Assembly (NCBI RefSeq): GCF_014196765.1
Contig: NZ_JACIEE010000004.1
Span: 513,108-577,107 of the forward strand
Direction of reading: 5' to 3'
DNA: 64,000 nucleotides
Source: Mycoplana azooxidifex
GTDB taxonomy: Bacteria > Pseudomonadota > Alphaproteobacteria > Rhizobiales > Rhizobiaceae
The notes under the pieces: generated by a model
Told to the model about the DNA's origin: nothing
The model's input: only the letters and a program-made list of their open reading frames with translations
The model's database searches: none
Position numbers and translations under genes: made by a program
Shown here: positions 8,273-17,506 of the stretch, piece after piece
How the letters are laid out: each line of letters opens with the position of its first letter
How positions within the stretch are numbered: position 1 is the first letter of the stretch

Positions 8273-9829
8273 ATGACCCGGCTGGAGGATATTGCGCATC
8301 GCCACGACGAGGCCAGCGCTCTTCTGACGGAAGGCAGCCGCGTGCCGGCGGGCACGCCGATCCTCGAATTGAAGGGCCTTCAGAAGAACTACGGCTACGT
8401 GCAGGCCCTGAAGCCGGCGACGATCACCTTTCTGGCGGGCGAGATCCACGCCATCGTCGGGGAAAACGGCGCGGGCAAGTCGACGCTCATCAAGCTTTTG
8501 ACCGGCGTCATCACGCGGACGGCCGGCGAAGTGCTCTGGTGCGGCCATCCGGTCGCCCTTTCCACCCCCAACGAGGCGATCGCGCGCGGCATCAATGCCG
8601 TGCATCAGGAGGTGGTCCTCTGCCCGCACCTGTCGGTCGCAGCCAATCTTTTCCTCGGCGACGAAGTCGAGCGGCACGGGCTGATGCGCAAGAGGCAGAT
8701 GGAGCGGATGGCGCAGTCCGTCCTCGACGACCTCGGCTTCTACCTCCCGGCCGCAGCCGACCTCGGCTCGCTGACCATCGGCCAGCAGCAACTCGTCGCC
8801 ACCGCGCGCGCAGCGATGCGCGGCACGCAGTTCCTCATCTTCGACGAGCCGACCGCCTACCTGACGCGACAGGAATCCGCCCAGCTCTTCAAGCTGATCC
8901 GCCGCCTGCAGAGCGAGGGCGTCACGATCGTCTACATCAGTCATCGGATGGAAGAGGTCTTCGAGCTGGCCGACCGCGTATCAGTTCTGCGCGACGGAAC
9001 CCATGTCGGCACGCGGGCGATCGGCGAGACCAACGAGAGCGAGCTGATCGCGCTGATGATCAATCGCTCGATCGAGCAGATCTACCACAAGGAAGACATC
9101 CCGATCGGCGCGCCGATCCTGGAAGCGCGCGGGCTGTCCGGGCCGGGCTTCGAGGATATCTCGCTGACCGTCCGGGCCGGCGAGATCGTCGGCCTCTACG
9201 GGCTGATCGGCGCCGGCCGCAGCGAGTTCGCGCTCGGTCTCTACGGACGCCATCCGCTGTCGGCGGGCGAAGTCCACTGGATGGGCCGCAAGGTGAAGAT
9301 TCGCAACGAGCGCGACGCGATGGAACTCGGGATCGCGCTCGCTCCGGAAAGCCGGCGCGACCAGGGCCTTTGCCTCAACCTGCCGATCGGCCTCAATATC
9401 AACCTGCCGGTCTTCGGGCGGCTGAGCCGCGGCCCCGTGATCGGTCGGGCCGAGGAGGCGGCGAACGCCGACAGGCAGATCCGCGACCTCGCCATCAAGA
9501 CGCCGAGCCGGCGCGTGCCGGCGTCGTCGATGTCCGGCGGTAACCAGCAGAAGATCGTTATCGGCAAGTGGCTGAGCCATGGTGCCAAGCTGTTCATCTT
9601 CGACGAGCCGACGGTCGGCGTCGACGTCGGCACCAAGGCGGAGATCTACCGGCTCTTCGCAAAGCTTTTGAAGGAGGGGGCCGGCATCATCCTCATCTCC
9701 TCCTACCTGCCGGAAGTCTACGAGCTTGCCGACAGGCTGCACGTATTCCGGGGCGGCAGGCTTGTCGGCAGCCACGATTTCCACGCCGCAACCCACGAGG
9801 ACGTGCTCGGCGAGGCAATAGGCGTCTGA
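8273..9829 (+). CDS. Sugar ABC transporter ATP-binding protein (RbsA/MglA type, two ABC domains)
   Basis: A 518-residue protein with two fused nucleotide-binding domains. Seen: first domain Walker A GENGAGKST at about residues 63-71, signature LTIGQQQLVATARA and Walker B FLIFDEPTAYL; second domain with the degenerate Walker A GLIGAGRSE typical of this family, signature SMSGGNQQKIVIGKWL and Walker B LFIFDEPTVGVD. This is the standard arrangement of carbohydrate-uptake-2 importers, in which the first site carries most of the ATPase activity. The ATG at 8273 has a strong AGGAGGAGA site. It lies between the binding protein and the permease of the same importer. Confidence 0.93.
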   Translation: MTRLEDIAHRHDEASALLTEGSRVPAGTPILELKGLQKNYGYVQALKPATITFLAGEIHAIVGENGAGKSTLIKLLTGVITRTAGEVLWCGHPVALSTPNEAIARGINAVHQEVVLCPHLSVAANLFLGDEVERHGLMRKRQMERMAQSVLDDLGFYLPAAADLGSLTIGQQQLVATARAAMRGTQFLIFDEPTAYLTRQESAQLFKLIRRLQSEGVTIVYISHRMEEVFELADRVSVLRDGTHVGTRAIGETNESELIALMINRSIEQIYHKEDIPIGAPILEARGLSGPGFEDISLTVRAGEIVGLYGLIGAGRSEFALGLYGRHPLSAGEVHWMGRKVKIRNERDAMELGIALAPESRRDQGLCLNLPIGLNINLPVFGRLSRGPVIGRAEEAANADRQIRDLAIKTPSRRVPASSMSGGNQQKIVIGKWLSHGAKLFIFDEPTVGVDVGTKAEIYRLFAKLLKEGAGIILISSYLPEVYELADRLHVFRGGRLVGSHDFHAATHEDVLGEAIGV

Positions 9830-9862
9830 GCCAGAATTGAGATTGAAGCGGGAGAAGCAAGA

Positions 9863-10837
9863 ATGACCATCACTACAACGGAGAGCCCGGCTGCCGCCCC
9901 GCGGCGCGGGATGAACATCCTCTTCAGTCTGACGCTGATCGGCCTCCTGCTCGCGCTCTGGATCGCACTCGGCATCGGCACCGCCAGCTTCTGGACGCCA
10001 CTGAACATTTCCAACCTGTTGCGGCAGGGCGCGATGACGGCGATCCTCGCCGTGGGCCAGACCTTCGTCATCATCACCGCCGGCATCGATCTCTCGGTCG
10101 GCGCGATCGTCGGCTTTTCGACCGTCATTCTTGCCTGGCTCCTGCAGGCGGGCGTTCCGCTCTGGATCGCGATCGCGCTAACGCTTCTCATGGGCGTCGC
10201 CATCGGCACCTTCCACGGCTTTGGCATCGTCCGCATGGGGCTCCCGCCGTTCATCATCACGCTGGCAACATTGACGTCCCTGCGCGGGGTCGGCCTGCTG
10301 ATCACCAACGGATCGACGATCTCGATCACCAACGAAGGTTTTACCAATTTCGCCCGCGCCGATTTCCTCGGCATCCCCAGCCTGTTCTGGATGGTGATCC
10401 TGATTGCCGTGCCGGCCTATATCTTCCTGCATCTGAGCCGCTGGGGACGCTATCTCTTCGCCGTCGGTTCGAACAGCGAGGCGGCGCGCCTGTCCGGCGT
10501 CAACGTCAACCGCACGATCTACACGGCCTACATCCTGTCGGCCACATGCGCCGCCTTCGTCGGCGTCCTGCTCGCCTCGCGCATCGGCATCGGTAACGCC
10601 ACCCAGGCCGAAGGCTGGGAACTGCAGGCGATCGCCTCCACGGTGATCGGCGGCACCAGTCTCTTCGGCGCCGTCGGCTCGGTACACGGCCCTTTGATCG
10701 GCGCGTTCATCCTGGCGACGATCAACAACGGTGCGAACCTTTTGAACGTCAATTCGTTCTGGCAGCGTATCATCACCGGCCTGCTGATCATCATCATCGT
10801 CTATTTCGACCAGCTTCGCCGTCGCGGAAGCCGCTGA
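9863..10837 (+). CDS. Sugar ABC transporter permease (RbsC type)
   Basis: A 324-residue integral membrane protein with about eight to ten hydrophobic segments, of the BPD_transp_2 family. Seen: the conserved TAGIDLSVGAIVGFS motif after the third segment and the C-terminal EGWELQAIASTVIGGTSLFGAVGSVHGPLIGA region that contacts the ATPase. It starts 33 bases after the ATPase stop with a GGGAGAAG ribosome site. Presumed to act as a homodimer in the inner membrane together with the two preceding products. Cargo assignment (fucose or related aldose) comes only from context. Confidence 0.92.
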   Translation: MTITTTESPAAAPRRGMNILFSLTLIGLLLALWIALGIGTASFWTPLNISNLLRQGAMTAILAVGQTFVIITAGIDLSVGAIVGFSTVILAWLLQAGVPLWIAIALTLLMGVAIGTFHGFGIVRMGLPPFIITLATLTSLRGVGLLITNGSTISITNEGFTNFARADFLGIPSLFWMVILIAVPAYIFLHLSRWGRYLFAVGSNSEAARLSGVNVNRTIYTAYILSATCAAFVGVLLASRIGIGNATQAEGWELQAIASTVIGGTSLFGAVGSVHGPLIGAFILATINNGANLLNVNSFWQRIITGLLIIIIVYFDQLRRRGSR

Positions 10838-10856
10838 CGGCCGGGAGAATTGCGAA

Positions 10857-11876
10857 ATGCGCACCATCGTCTGCCAGGAGCCGGGGCGGCTCGAACTCGT
10901 GGAACGGCCGTCCCCCTCCGCCATCCCCGAAGGCTGGGCCCGCATCGCCGTGAGCCATGTCGGGATCTGCGGCACGGATTATCATATCTTCGAGGGCAAG
11001 CACCCCTTCCTGGAATATCCGCGCGTCATGGGCCACGAAGTCTCCGCCACCGTGGTGGAGGCTCCCGCCGGATCCGGCCTGGCGGCGGGCCAGCCGGTCA
11101 TCGTCAACCCCTACATCTCCTGCGGTTCCTGCGTGGCCTGCCGCAAAGGTAAGCCGAATTGCTGTGTGGCGATCCGGGTGCTGGGCGTGCACACCGACGG
11201 CGCCTTCTGCGACGAGATCGTGGTGCCGGCAATGAATCTGTACCCTGCGGGCAACCTGTCGCTGGAGGCGGCCGCTACCGTCGAGTTTCTTGCCATCGGC
11301 GCCCACGCCGTCCGCCGGGCGCAGATGCCGAAAGGATCCCGGTCGCTGGTGATCGGTGCCGGTCCGATCGGGCTCGGAACGGCGCTCTTCTCCCGCATCG
11401 CCGGCCACGACGTCACCTTGCTCGACACCTCCACGGAGCGGCTCGCCATGGCGAGCGACAGGCTCGGCTTCGAAAGCGGGGTGGTGGCGGATGCGGACGT
11501 TGCATCGGCTCTGGCGGACATCACCGACGCGGAGGGCTTCGACGTCGTGTTCGATGCGACGGGCTATGCGAAGTCGATGGAAGCTGCCTTCGCCTATGTC
11601 GCTCATGGCGGCACGCTCGTCTATGTCAGCGTCGTGAAGGACGACATTCGCTTCGCCGACCCCGAGTTTCACAAACGGGAGATGACGCTGGTCGGCAGCC
11701 GCAACGCCACCGCAGAGGACTTCCGGCATGTGGTTGCCTCCATCGAGGCGGGCCATGTTCCGGTCGAGGCGCTGGTGACGCACCGCACCACGCTGGAGGC
11801 CGTGCCGGCGGACCTGCCGCGCTGGGCGACGACGAAGGACGGACTTATAAAGGCAGTAGTGAGGGTTGCGCGCTGA
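10857..11876 (+). CDS. Zinc-dependent medium-chain dehydrogenase, LgoD-like (L-galactonate 5-dehydrogenase type)
   Basis: A 339-residue MDR enzyme. Seen: catalytic-zinc ligands in HVGICGTDYH and RVMGHE, a structural-zinc cluster in CGSCVACRKGKPNCC, the Rossmann motif VIGAGPIGLG, and a C-terminal DPEFHKREMTLVGSRNAT block that closely recalls E. coli LgoD/YjjN. That enzyme oxidises L-galactonate, which differs from L-fuconate only by a 6-hydroxyl, so oxidation of a sugar acid from this pathway is likely (inference). It begins 19 bases after the permease stop, in the same operon. Confidence 0.87.
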   Translation: MRTIVCQEPGRLELVERPSPSAIPEGWARIAVSHVGICGTDYHIFEGKHPFLEYPRVMGHEVSATVVEAPAGSGLAAGQPVIVNPYISCGSCVACRKGKPNCCVAIRVLGVHTDGAFCDEIVVPAMNLYPAGNLSLEAAATVEFLAIGAHAVRRAQMPKGSRSLVIGAGPIGLGTALFSRIAGHDVTLLDTSTERLAMASDRLGFESGVVADADVASALADITDAEGFDVVFDATGYAKSMEAAFAYVAHGGTLVYVSVVKDDIRFADPEFHKREMTLVGSRNATAEDFRHVVASIEAGHVPVEALVTHRTTLEAVPADLPRWATTKDGLIKAVVRVAR

Positions 11877-11933
11877 CCCCGTGCGCATCCATCATCGTTC
11901 GGCCTGTTTCGATCAAGTGACGAGGAAAAGACT

Positions 11934-12665
11934 ATGAGCCAGGATCTGGGAGGAAAGACAGCGCTGGTGACGGCGGCCGGGCAGGGGATAGGCCGCGCCT
12001 CGGCGCTCGCCTATAAGCGCGCCGGCGCCAGGGTGATTGCCACCGACATCAACGCGGCGGCGGTGGAGTCGCTCGCCGCCGAAGGGATCGAGACACGCCT
12101 TCTCGACGTACTCTCCGACCAGGCGGTAAAGGATGCCGCCGCCGAGATCGGTCCCGTCGACATCCTGTTCAATTGTGCAGGCGTCGTTCACGGCGGGACC
12201 GTATTGGAGACGAGCGACGAGGACCTGGCGTTCGCCTGGGATCTCAACGTTCGCGCGATGGTGCGCACGGCCCGCGCCTTTCTGCCAGGCATGCTGTCCC
12301 GCGGCGGCGGTGCGATCGTCAACATGGCCTCGGTGGCCAGCAGCGTGAAGGGCGTTCCGAACCGCTTCGCCTATTCGGTCACCAAGGCGGCCGTGATCGG
12401 CCTGACAAAATCGATCGCCGCCGACTATGTCGCACAGGGTGTCCGCTGCAACGCGATCTGCCCGGGTACGGTGGAAAGTCCGTCGTTGCAGGAGCGCATG
12501 CGCGCCGGCGGCGACTATGAGGCAGCGCGTGCCGCCTTCATCGCGCGCCAGCCGATGGGACGGCTCGGAACGCCGGAGGAAATCGCCGATCTCGCCGTCT
12601 ATCTGGCCGGCGCAAGCTATACGACCGGCCAGGCCTATGTGATCGATGGGGGGTGGACCGCTTGA
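11934..12665 (+). CDS. Short-chain dehydrogenase, 2-keto-3-deoxy-L-fuconate dehydrogenase-like
   Basis: A 243-residue classical SDR. Seen: cofactor motif TAAGQGIGRA near residue 14, an Asp at the end of beta-2 (IATDIN) that favours NAD, the structural NCAG motif, and the catalytic Ser-Tyr-Lys set in NMASVASSVKG and YSVTKAA; the C-terminus has the usual YVIDGGWTA. It resembles DHRS6/2-keto-3-deoxy-L-fuconate dehydrogenase, which prepares the deoxy acid for hydrolysis into pyruvate and lactate. This would be an oxidative branch parallel to the aldolase at 3394. It ends the plus-strand catabolic operon; specificity is inferred. Confidence 0.83.
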   Translation: MSQDLGGKTALVTAAGQGIGRASALAYKRAGARVIATDINAAAVESLAAEGIETRLLDVLSDQAVKDAAAEIGPVDILFNCAGVVHGGTVLETSDEDLAFAWDLNVRAMVRTARAFLPGMLSRGGGAIVNMASVASSVKGVPNRFAYSVTKAAVIGLTKSIAADYVAQGVRCNAICPGTVESPSLQERMRAGGDYEAARAAFIARQPMGRLGTPEEIADLAVYLAGASYTTGQAYVIDGGWTA

Positions 12666-12807
12666 GAATCAATCGGTCTCCTGTTCTGTTGCACCGCAAC
12701 GGAAACATGATACCCTGTTGGCAATTGCATGAAGGGCTGGATCACCCGAGCCTGGAAGCGCTCAGGGAAACTCCGGTTTCCTCATGTCACGACAGGGATT
12801 TCTTCCC

Positions 12808-14088
12808 ATGTACTATCAGCTCTATGAACTGAACCATGCCATGATGGCGCCCTGGCGCGCCGTCGCCGACCACATGCGGCTCGCCTACAGCAACCCCCTC
12901 AATCCGCTTTCGCACACCTGTTTCGGGCGAACCATGGCGGCCGGGCTGGAAGTACTGGAGCGGGCGACGCGGCGCTACGGCAAGCCGGCCTTCGGTCTCG
13001 ACACGACCACCGTCGACGGCCAGCCCGTATCGGTCCACGAAAAGGTCGTCTGGCAGCGTCCGTTCTGCAACCTCGTCCATTTCGAACGCATGCTGCCCGG
13101 CGGACATCGAGCCGACCCGAAGATACTCATGGTGGCGCCGATGTCGGGCCACTACGCGACGCTCCTGCGCGGAACCGTCGAGACTCTCCTGCCGCACGCC
13201 GAGATCTACATCACCGACTGGGTTGACGCCCGCATGGTGCCGCTTTCGGACGGATCGTTCGATCTCGACGACTTCATAGACTACATCATCGACATGCTGC
13301 ATGCGCTCGGGCCCGATACCCATGTGATCGCGGTCTGTCAGCCGTCTGTGCCCGTGCTTGCCGCCGTCGCGGTGATGGAGGAGGACAGCGATCCGCTGGC
13401 GCCGGCCTCGATGACGCTGATGGGCGGGCCGATCGATACGCGCGTCAATCCGACGGCCGTCAACAGGCTGGCCGAAGAGCGGCCCATCGAGTGGTTCCGC
13501 GACAACGTCATCATGCCGGTGCCGTGGCCACAGCCGGGCTTCATGCGCATGGTCTATCCCGGCTTCCTGCAACTGTCGGGCTTCATGTCGATGAACCTCG
13601 ATCGCCATCTGATCGCCCACAACGAGTTCTTCGAGCACCTCGTCAAGAACGACGGCGATGCGGCCGAGAAACACCGCGACTTCTACGACGAATACCTTGC
13701 CGTGATGGACATGACAGCCGAGTTCTACCTGCAGACGGTGGAGACCGTGTTCATGAGGCACGCCCTTCCGAAGGGTGAGATGATGCATCGCTCGCGCCGC
13801 GTCGATACGGGTGCGATCCGCAACGTCGCGCTGCTCACGGTCGAGGGCGAGAACGACGACATTTCCGGCGTCGGCCAGACGAAGGCGGCGCAGACGATCT
13901 GCCCCAACATCCCCGACAGCCGCCGCCTGCACTACATGCAGCCCGATGTCGGCCATTACGGCGTGTTCAACGGCTCGCGCTTCCGGCGTGAGATCGCGCC
14001 GCGCATCGTTTCGTTCATCGAGGCGAACCGGCGGGAAAAGCGACCGGTGCCGCGCGTCATCAAGGGCGGCAGGGCCGGAGGCAAGTAG
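12808..14088 (+). CDS. phaZ: Intracellular polyhydroxyalkanoate depolymerase
   Basis: A 426-residue intracellular PHB depolymerase that degrades native storage granules to 3-hydroxybutyrate oligomers. Seen: the characteristic start MYYQLYELNHAMMAPWR, an alpha/beta-hydrolase core, a lipase-box-like HVIAVCQPSVP in which Cys177 is the expected nucleophile, and GHYGVFNGSRFR near the C-terminus with the catalytic His. I prefer the ATG at 12808 because family members begin with MYYQL; an in-frame ATG lies eight codons earlier at 12784. It stands alone, 119 bases after the sugar cluster, so it is probably its own transcription unit. Rhizobia use PHB as a main carbon store. Confidence 0.92.
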   Translation: MYYQLYELNHAMMAPWRAVADHMRLAYSNPLNPLSHTCFGRTMAAGLEVLERATRRYGKPAFGLDTTTVDGQPVSVHEKVVWQRPFCNLVHFERMLPGGHRADPKILMVAPMSGHYATLLRGTVETLLPHAEIYITDWVDARMVPLSDGSFDLDDFIDYIIDMLHALGPDTHVIAVCQPSVPVLAAVAVMEEDSDPLAPASMTLMGGPIDTRVNPTAVNRLAEERPIEWFRDNVIMPVPWPQPGFMRMVYPGFLQLSGFMSMNLDRHLIAHNEFFEHLVKNDGDAAEKHRDFYDEYLAVMDMTAEFYLQTVETVFMRHALPKGEMMHRSRRVDTGAIRNVALLTVEGENDDISGVGQTKAAQTICPNIPDSRRLHYMQPDVGHYGVFNGSRFRREIAPRIVSFIEANRREKRPVPRVIKGGRAGGK

Positions 14089-14125
14089 GCAGCCGGTCGA
14101 ATTGTTGTGGGGCTTTCATGGGCTT

Positions 14126-14142
14126 GCCCGATTCTGTCGGGC
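14126..14142 (+). terminator. Weak hairpin downstream of phaZ
   Basis: Arms GCCCGA and TCGGGC around a 5-base loop, 37 bases after the phaZ stop, without a T-run. A possible inefficient terminator for phaZ. Confidence 0.3.
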
Positions 14143-14229
14143 ATTGCCTTGAAGCGTGTTCATGGTCTTACCACATCGAAATCATCGGTCGCCACGGTGG
14201 CGGTCCGGCGAATGTGAGGAAGATTGCAA

Positions 14230-14670
14230 ATGAACCAGTCTGCATTGCTGCGTCCGGATTGGACGCCTGCGACCGTCGCGCTGATGGTGCTGGGTTTTAT
14301 GGTCTTCTGGCCTCTCGGCCTGGCCATGCTTGCCTACATCGTTTTCGGCGAGCGCCTCAAGAGTTTCAAGAAGGATGCGAACAACGCCGCGGACGGCTTC
14401 TTTTCCGCATGCCGCGGGCGTAGTCGCGGTTTCCGCGGCCAGGGCTTCGGCCAGAGTTCGGGAACAGGCAATGTCGCTTTCGACGAATGGCGCGAAGCCG
14501 AACTGAGCCGCATCGAGGAAGAGCGCCGCAAGCTCGACGAGATGCGCGAGGAGTTCGACGCCTACATGCGCGAACTGCGCAAGGCGAAGGACAAGGAAGA
14601 GTTCGACCGCTTCATGCGCGAACGCCGCTCCGGCAATGGCGGCACGGTGCCGGGTTTCCCGGCCGCCTGA
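14230..14670 (+). CDS. DUF2852 membrane protein with C-terminal coiled coil
   Basis: A 146-residue protein of unknown function, DUF2852 type, known mainly from alphaproteobacteria. Seen: one transmembrane segment (about residues 14-38, VALMVLGFMVFWPLGLAMLA), a Gly/Arg/Ser-rich linker (GRSRGFRGQGFG), then a strongly charged helix of about 60 residues rich in Glu, Arg and Lys (WREAELSRIEEERRKLDEM) that should form a coiled coil in the cytoplasm. The ATG at 14230 has GAGGAAG upstream. It is followed by a strong terminator, so it is a single-gene unit. Confidence 0.8.
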   Translation: MNQSALLRPDWTPATVALMVLGFMVFWPLGLAMLAYIVFGERLKSFKKDANNAADGFFSACRGRSRGFRGQGFGQSSGTGNVAFDEWREAELSRIEEERRKLDEMREEFDAYMRELRKAKDKEEFDRFMRERRSGNGGTVPGFPAA

Positions 14671-14702
14671 ACGGGCCGAACGTCTTGAAACGTCATGCTG
14701 CG

Positions 14703-14727
14703 CCGGCGCCCCTGTGGCGCCGGTTTT
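14703..14727 (+). terminator. Rho-independent terminator after the DUF2852 gene
   Basis: Perfect 8-base arms CCGGCGCC and GGCGCCGG, 5-base loop, followed by TTTT (14724-14727). It lies 32 bases after the DUF2852 stop and before the YgjP-type gene. Confidence 0.8.
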
Positions 14728-14769
14728 GCTTGGTTCAAAGGCCACGCGAATCGGCTATGAAGGAGCGCT

Positions 14770-15531
14770 ATGTTCTCCTCGATCCTGAAGCCCCGTCGTG
14801 CATTGCGCACCCCCCCGCCGCCGGAAATGCGGGCGGTCGAGGTGAACGGCCGCTCCGTGCCCTTGACGATCCGTCGAAATGCGCAGGCGACGCGGCTTAC
14901 CCTGCGGATCGAACCGGGCGGCCGGGCGCTGAAGATGACGGTTCCCACCGGCCTGCCCGAGCGCGATATCCGTGACTTCCTCGATCGCCATCATGCCTGG
15001 CTGATGACCAAGCTCGCGCGCTTCTCCAGCCGCAGCGCCCTTGCCGACGGCCACCATCTTTTCATCCGCGGCGTCGCCCATCGCATCGAGGAGACCGGCA
15101 TGCTGCGCGGGCTGACGGAGGCGGTGACGGTCGACGGCGAGGCGGTCCTGCGCGTCAGCGGGCAAAGCGAACATGTCCCGCGGCGCATCAGCGACTATCT
15201 CAAGAAGGAGGCCCGCAGGGACCTTCAGGAGCGCGTCGCCTTCCATGCGCCCAGGATCGGTCGCAAGGTTCGCTCGATGACGCTGCGCGATACCCGCAGC
15301 CGCTGGGGGTCGTGTTCGGCGGATGGCGCGCTCAGCTTTTCCTGGCGCATCGTCATGGCTCCGCCCTTCGTGCTAGACTATCTGGTGGCCCACGAGGTCG
15401 CGCATTTGCGCGAAATGAACCATGGTCCGGACTTCTGGAGCCTCTGCCGCGAACTATGCCCGAGGGTGGAAGAGGCCAAGCGCTGGTTGAAGCGGAACGG
15501 CACGATGCTGCACGCCCTCGACTTCGACTGA
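14770..15531 (+). CDS. YgjP/DUF45-type zinc metalloprotein (M48 metallopeptidase family)
   Basis: A 253-residue protein of the YgjP (SprT-like) group. Seen: an N-terminal beta-rich part, the conserved RDTRSRWGSCS motif at about residues 173-182 and a zincin site VAHEVAHLREMNHGPDFW with HExxH at 208-212 and a third ligand His218. This is the arrangement of DUF45 metallopeptidases; the substrate is unknown. The ATG at 14770 has AGGAGC just upstream. It ends immediately before the trpF region, two bases from the longest possible trpF frame, so it may be co-transcribed with the tryptophan genes. Confidence 0.85.
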   Translation: MFSSILKPRRALRTPPPPEMRAVEVNGRSVPLTIRRNAQATRLTLRIEPGGRALKMTVPTGLPERDIRDFLDRHHAWLMTKLARFSSRSALADGHHLFIRGVAHRIEETGMLRGLTEAVTVDGEAVLRVSGQSEHVPRRISDYLKKEARRDLQERVAFHAPRIGRKVRSMTLRDTRSRWGSCSADGALSFSWRIVMAPPFVLDYLVAHEVAHLREMNHGPDFWSLCRELCPRVEEAKRWLKRNGTMLHALDFD

Positions 15532-15595
15532 CGTGCCGTCGCGGGCGCGCAAATGTCCTCGACTCCGCGGCCGTTTCATGCGAGTTCCGTGGCTC

Positions 15596-16288
15596 ATGAA
15601 AAGCAATGTCGGCAAGAGCATCGATATCAAGATCTGCGGCCTGAAGACGCCGGAAGCCGTGCTGCGCGCCGTCGATCTCGGCGCCACTCATGTCGGCTTC
15701 ATCTTCTTCGAAAAGAGCCCGCGCAACATCGAGCCTGCCGATGCCTCCGGGCTGGCGGATCTGGTCAGGGGGCGCGCGAAGATCGTCGCCGTTACCGTCG
15801 ATGCCGACAATGACGAACTCGATGAGATCGTTTCGCTTCTGCGCCCGGACATCCTCCAGCTTCACGGCAAGGAAACGCCCGAGCGCGTGCTGACGATCAA
15901 GGCGGTCTATGGCCTGCCGGTGATCAAGGCCCTCTCGGTCCGGGAGGCCGCGGACCTCGATAAGGTCGAGGCCTATGCCGGTATCGCCGACCGCTTCCTG
16001 TTCGACGCCAAGCCGCCCGCCGGCTCGCAATTGCCCGGCGGCAACGGCGTTTCCTTCGACTGGTCGCTGATGGATGCGCTTGACGGCGGCGTCGATTACA
16101 TGCTTTCCGGTGGTTTGAACAAGGACAATGTCGAAGAGGCGGTCACGGCGACGCGGGCGCCCGGCGTCGATGTGTCGTCCGGCGTGGAAAGCGCGCCGGG
16201 CGTCAAGGACCTCGGCAGGATGGAAGAGTTTTTCGAGGCGTTGCGGCGGGCGACCGGTCGGGCCGTTGCCGCAAGGAGCAGGATGTGA
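15596..16288 (+). CDS. trpF: Phosphoribosylanthranilate isomerase
   Basis: A 230-residue (beta/alpha)8 enzyme converting N-(5-phosphoribosyl)anthranilate to the carboxyphenylamino-deoxyribulose phosphate in tryptophan synthesis. Seen: [12 protein letters not shown] with the catalytic cysteine, [14 protein letters not shown], a VDAD segment with the catalytic Asp region, [12 protein letters not shown], and the C-terminal phosphate-binding MLSGGLN and [10 protein letters not shown] motifs. The start is uncertain: the frame is open back to 15533, but the homologous part begins at ICGLK, so I choose the ATG at 15596, which lacks a strong ribosome site. The stop overlaps the trpB start (GTGA). Confidence 0.9.
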   Translation: MKSNVGKSIDIKICGLKTPEAVLRAVDLGATHVGFIFFEKSPRNIEPADASGLADLVRGRAKIVAVTVDADNDELDEIVSLLRPDILQLHGKETPERVLTIKAVYGLPVIKALSVREAADLDKVEAYAGIADRFLFDAKPPAGSQLPGGNGVSFDWSLMDALDGGVDYMLSGGLNKDNVEEAVTATRAPGVDVSSGVESAPGVKDLGRMEEFFEALRRATGRAVAARSRM

Positions 16289-17505
16289 ACCAGTCACCCT
16301 ATCTGAATTCGTTTCGCGGCGGTCCTGACGAGGACGGCCGTTTCGGAATCTACGGCGGCCGCTTCGTCGCCGAGACGCTGATGCCGCTGATCCTGGAACT
16401 GCAGGAGAAGTGGGACGAAGCGAAGACGGATCCGGAATTCCAGAAGGAACTGGGCCATCTCGGCACGCACTATATCGGCCGGCCCTCGCCGCTCTATTTC
16501 GCCGAGCGCCTGACGGAGCATCTCGGCGGTGCGAAGATCTACTTCAAGCGCGAGGAGTTGAACCACACCGGCTCCCACAAGATCAACAACTGCATCGGCC
16601 AGATCCTGCTTGCCAAGCGGATGGGCAAGACGCGCATCATCGCCGAGACCGGTGCCGGCCAGCATGGCGTGGCCTCGGCAACGGTGGCCGCGCGCTTCGG
16701 CCTGCCCTGCGTCGTCTACATGGGCGCCACCGACGTCGAGCGCCAGGCGCCGAACGTCTTCCGCATGAAGCTCCTCGGCGCCGAGGTCAAGCCGGTCACA
16801 GCCGGCAGTGGCACGCTGAAGGACGCCATGAACGAGGCGCTGCGCGACTGGGTGACCAATGTCGACGACACCTATTACCTGATCGGCACCGCCGCCGGCC
16901 CGCACCCCTATCCGGAGATGGTCCGCGACTTCCAGGCGGTGATCGGCCGCGAGGCCCGCGAGCAGATCCTTCAGGCGGAAGGCCGGCTGCCTGACCTCGT
17001 CATCGCCGCCGTGGGCGGGGGATCGAACGCGATCGGTATCTTCCATCCCTTCCTCGACGACAAGGGCGTCAAGATGGTCGGCGTCGAAGCCGGGGGCAAG
17101 GGCCTCGACGGCGACGAGCACTGCGCCTCGATCACCGCGGGCTCGCCGGGCGTCCTGCACGGCAACCGCACCTACCTGTTGCAGGACGGCGACGGCCAGA
17201 TCAAGGAAGGCCACTCGATTTCGGCGGGCCTGGACTATCCCGGCATCGGCCCGGAGCATTCGTGGCTGAACGACGTCGGCCGCGCGGAATACGTTCCGAT
17301 CATGGATCACGAGGCGTTGGAGGCCTTCCAGCTTCTTACCCGCATCGAGGGCATCATTCCCGCCCTTGAGCCCAGCCATGCGCTGGCCGAGGTGATCAAG
17401 CGCGCACCCGGCATGGGCAAGGACGAAATCATCCTGATGAACCTCTCCGGCCGCGGCGACAAGGACATCTTCACCGTCGGCAAGATCCTCGGCATGGAGC
17501 TCTAA
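16285..17505 (+). CDS. trpB: Tryptophan synthase beta subunit
   Basis: A 406-residue PLP enzyme that condenses indole and L-serine to tryptophan in complex with TrpA. Seen: the PLP lysine in HTGSHKINN, the serine-binding AETGAGQHG loop and the phosphate-binding GGGSNAIG motif. The start is a GTG at 16285 that overlaps the trpF stop by four bases, with GGAGCAGG upstream, so translation is coupled. Length and motifs are fully normal for the type 1 beta chain. Confidence 0.96.
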   Translation: MNQSPYLNSFRGGPDEDGRFGIYGGRFVAETLMPLILELQEKWDEAKTDPEFQKELGHLGTHYIGRPSPLYFAERLTEHLGGAKIYFKREELNHTGSHKINNCIGQILLAKRMGKTRIIAETGAGQHGVASATVAARFGLPCVVYMGATDVERQAPNVFRMKLLGAEVKPVTAGSGTLKDAMNEALRDWVTNVDDTYYLIGTAAGPHPYPEMVRDFQAVIGREAREQILQAEGRLPDLVIAAVGGGSNAIGIFHPFLDDKGVKMVGVEAGGKGLDGDEHCASITAGSPGVLHGNRTYLLQDGDGQIKEGHSISAGLDYPGIGPEHSWLNDVGRAEYVPIMDHEALEAFQLLTRIEGIIPALEPSHALAEVIKRAPGMGKDEIILMNLSGRGDKDIFTVGKILGMEL

Positions 17506-17506
17506 G

